A stretch of 64,000 nt of DNA from Progne subis subis (taxonomy: Eukaryota > Chordata > Aves > Passeriformes > Hirundinidae), in contig JAKJHU010000054.1 of the NCBI GenBank assembly GCA_022316685.1, forward strand, positions 1,736,001 through 1,800,000, written 5' to 3'. Both the position numbers and the translations under genes were made by a program. The notes under the pieces are model-generated. The model ran no database searches. It saw only the letters and a list, made by a program, of their open reading frames with translations, and had not been told where the DNA came from. Below, piece after piece: positions 62,593-64,000 of the stretch; position 1 is the first letter of the stretch; each line of letters starts with the position of its first letter.

Positions 62593-63307
62593 GGAAAGGA
62601 AACTTTTCATTTTTAAGGCTGCTTCATGAAATCTTTTAATGACGGCCCTGCACACGGTGCTGGGCACTCTGGCTGCAGAGCCGGCTGCTTGGCAGGGCTC
62701 TCTGTTTGTTTTACACAGATTCCCAAACACGGAGGGTGAAACACAGAGCAGGGTACAGGGATGTCTCTGCAGAACAAGAACTCTACTTACCCTTTACATT
62801 ACCATGACCACGTGGGAAATTGTTCCCACTTTCCCTGAAGTGTCTCCAGCAAAGAGTAAATGTAGATTTATTAAGATGGTTAGTTACTCCATGGTTAAGT
62901 TACATGCTCCTCACTACTGGTTAAGGCTGTGTGCATTTCACAGCGATTTATGGCAGCCCAACTGGTGGATGACACAGTTCACAGTGATGGAAATGGGTGG
63001 TATATTTTTATGGAAGCCATATGTGTCCCTCAGGTTACCTGTCTGATGTAACCGCTGTATTCAGGCAGGTAAATAATCCCCATCCCATAAATGAGGAAAT
63101 AAGTAGGAAATGAAACATCAGTAAATACAATTTCTTGAGGAAATCATGCAAAAAAGGTTACCTGCTCACGATCCTCCCCTGCAACTCTGCTTAGCACCAA
63201 CTGTAATAGAAAGATTCCCTTTTCCCAGAGCTGAATTTCCAGTCAAAGAAAGGGAAAGGAAGAAAATAGAAACCATTGGACAAAAGTTGCCATGGCACTT
63301 CATCTGT

Positions 63308-63340
63308 ATTTATATATATATATGAATATATGAATATATC
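63308..63340. repeat. (TA)n / tgaatata microsatellite
   Basis: Six ta units pass into two copies of tgaatata. Confidence 0.9.
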
Positions 63341-64000
63341 TGGATGTTAGTATAGTGGAAAACCCAAGTGACTTCAGCGCAGCAATCTGGGTTTTGAGGG
63401 GCTCAGCCCCATGAGGAAGGACAGGAGGGCAGGAATCTATCCTGAGGGTGCAGACCCCAGGGAACCCAGGAGATTTAAGCCCAGCACAAAACAAATCAAC
63501 ACCAGACTAGCCTAAAGCCCCTTATGAATAAAAACCTGTTTGGGGGAGGGAACAAACCCCCACTATTCAACTGAAAGTTCATTAGTTCCACGGAAAGAAT
63601 GAAGACAGGCTGGAGAGCTGGTGATCACAAGTGACCAAAGATCAGCTATTAAAAGACGCCGAAAATCTGCTACAAAAGGTTAGTATCCCCAAGGCAGTGC
63701 TTCAGTCAAATTTAATTTTTGCTTAGAATTTCTTACAAACAGGCACTTTAGAGCTTGCAAGCCAGACTTGATCAGCTGGGGTTTATTCTGGGTTTCAAGC
63801 AGCTGCATCCAAGCAAAACAGGGGAAGCAGAAGTCCTTTCCTCTGTGCACTGCCTTGATTTCTCAGATGTGATCCTTGCTGTCGTACTGGTGGCCTTCCA
63901 GTATTCCAGCCCCTGAGCAATCTCCCCGTGACTCAGTTTCCCCATGTGTTCAAACTCTGGGAGGCAAGGCACAAAACCACAGCCTCTGCTCTCTTCTGCT

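Larger units (their letters stand above)
42055..64000 (-). other. CUX1: CUX1 intron (at least 21.9 kb; 5' end outside window)
   Basis: I searched the minus strand for the preceding CUX1 exons (the segments that should read like LKTKYDEETTAK, KLEEAEHKVQ and EYEQTLKNQ) and found none, so the whole span is intronic. It contains CR1 remnants at 45485-45646 and 59018-59140, long poly-A/T runs, a TA/TAC-rich block at 52140-52425, purine-rich DNA at 44150-44480 and several microsatellites. A segment near 46000-46150 with repeated TTATCT and TAAT words looks non-repetitive and could be conserved noncoding DNA. No second gene is recognised. Confidence 0.8.

Noticed and set aside
62639..63046. 135-residue open frame on the plus strand
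   Set aside because: The composition is unlike a protein family, there is no recognisable domain, and it lies inside a CUX1 intron; chance is sufficient.

Overview
This window is vertebrate genomic DNA, almost certainly from a bird and probably a neoavian such as a songbird. The evidence is an intron-rich gene with long introns, several CR1 LINE 3' ends of the avian type, no Alu/B1-like SINEs, and a compact solo LTR. It holds no bacterial or viral genome features.

One gene dominates: CUX1 (cut-like homeobox 1, CDP/Cux), on the minus strand. I could place 12 consecutive internal coding exons between 42054 and 5971, all with GT-AG borders. Each junction keeps codon phase, and together they encode about 812 residues with no gap against the CUX1 protein as I remember it. 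In transcription order they encode the end of the N-terminal coiled coil (42054 down to 15585), the Ser/Pro/Gln-rich linker plus the complete first CUT repeat (14479-13808), two small linker exons (12824-12759 and 11394-11293), the large exon with the p110 processing region and the first third of CUT repeat 2 (9111-8285), the rest of CUT repeat 2 (6859-6694), and a 57-nt linker exon (6027-5971). The gene's first exons lie above position 64000. The third CUT repeat, the homeodomain and the 3' end lie below position 1. The alternative product CASP (a Golgi coiled-coil membrane protein) should share the exons down to 15585 and then splice to exons outside this window.

Everything else is intron. 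42055-64000 is a very long intron in which I found no exon. 30131-42005 is the repeat-richest intron: a degenerate 17-bp minisatellite, several CR1 copies in both orientations, and a solo LTR inserted into one CR1 with a matching short target-site duplication. 1-5970 is the intron between the 57-nt exon and CUT repeat 3. It contains a short CpG-island-like segment at about 240-520, in the part of the gene where mammals start the short p75 transcript.

The most useful points for a second look are: that CpG-rich block and a second one at 22307-22567; the nested solo LTR; a near-identical inverted CR1 pair in one intron, plus inverted CR1 copies flanking the 49-nt exon; an unnamed 17-residue helical motif duplicated across two consecutive exons; and a CTG/CAG triplet tract about 80 bp downstream of the CUT-1 exon donor.
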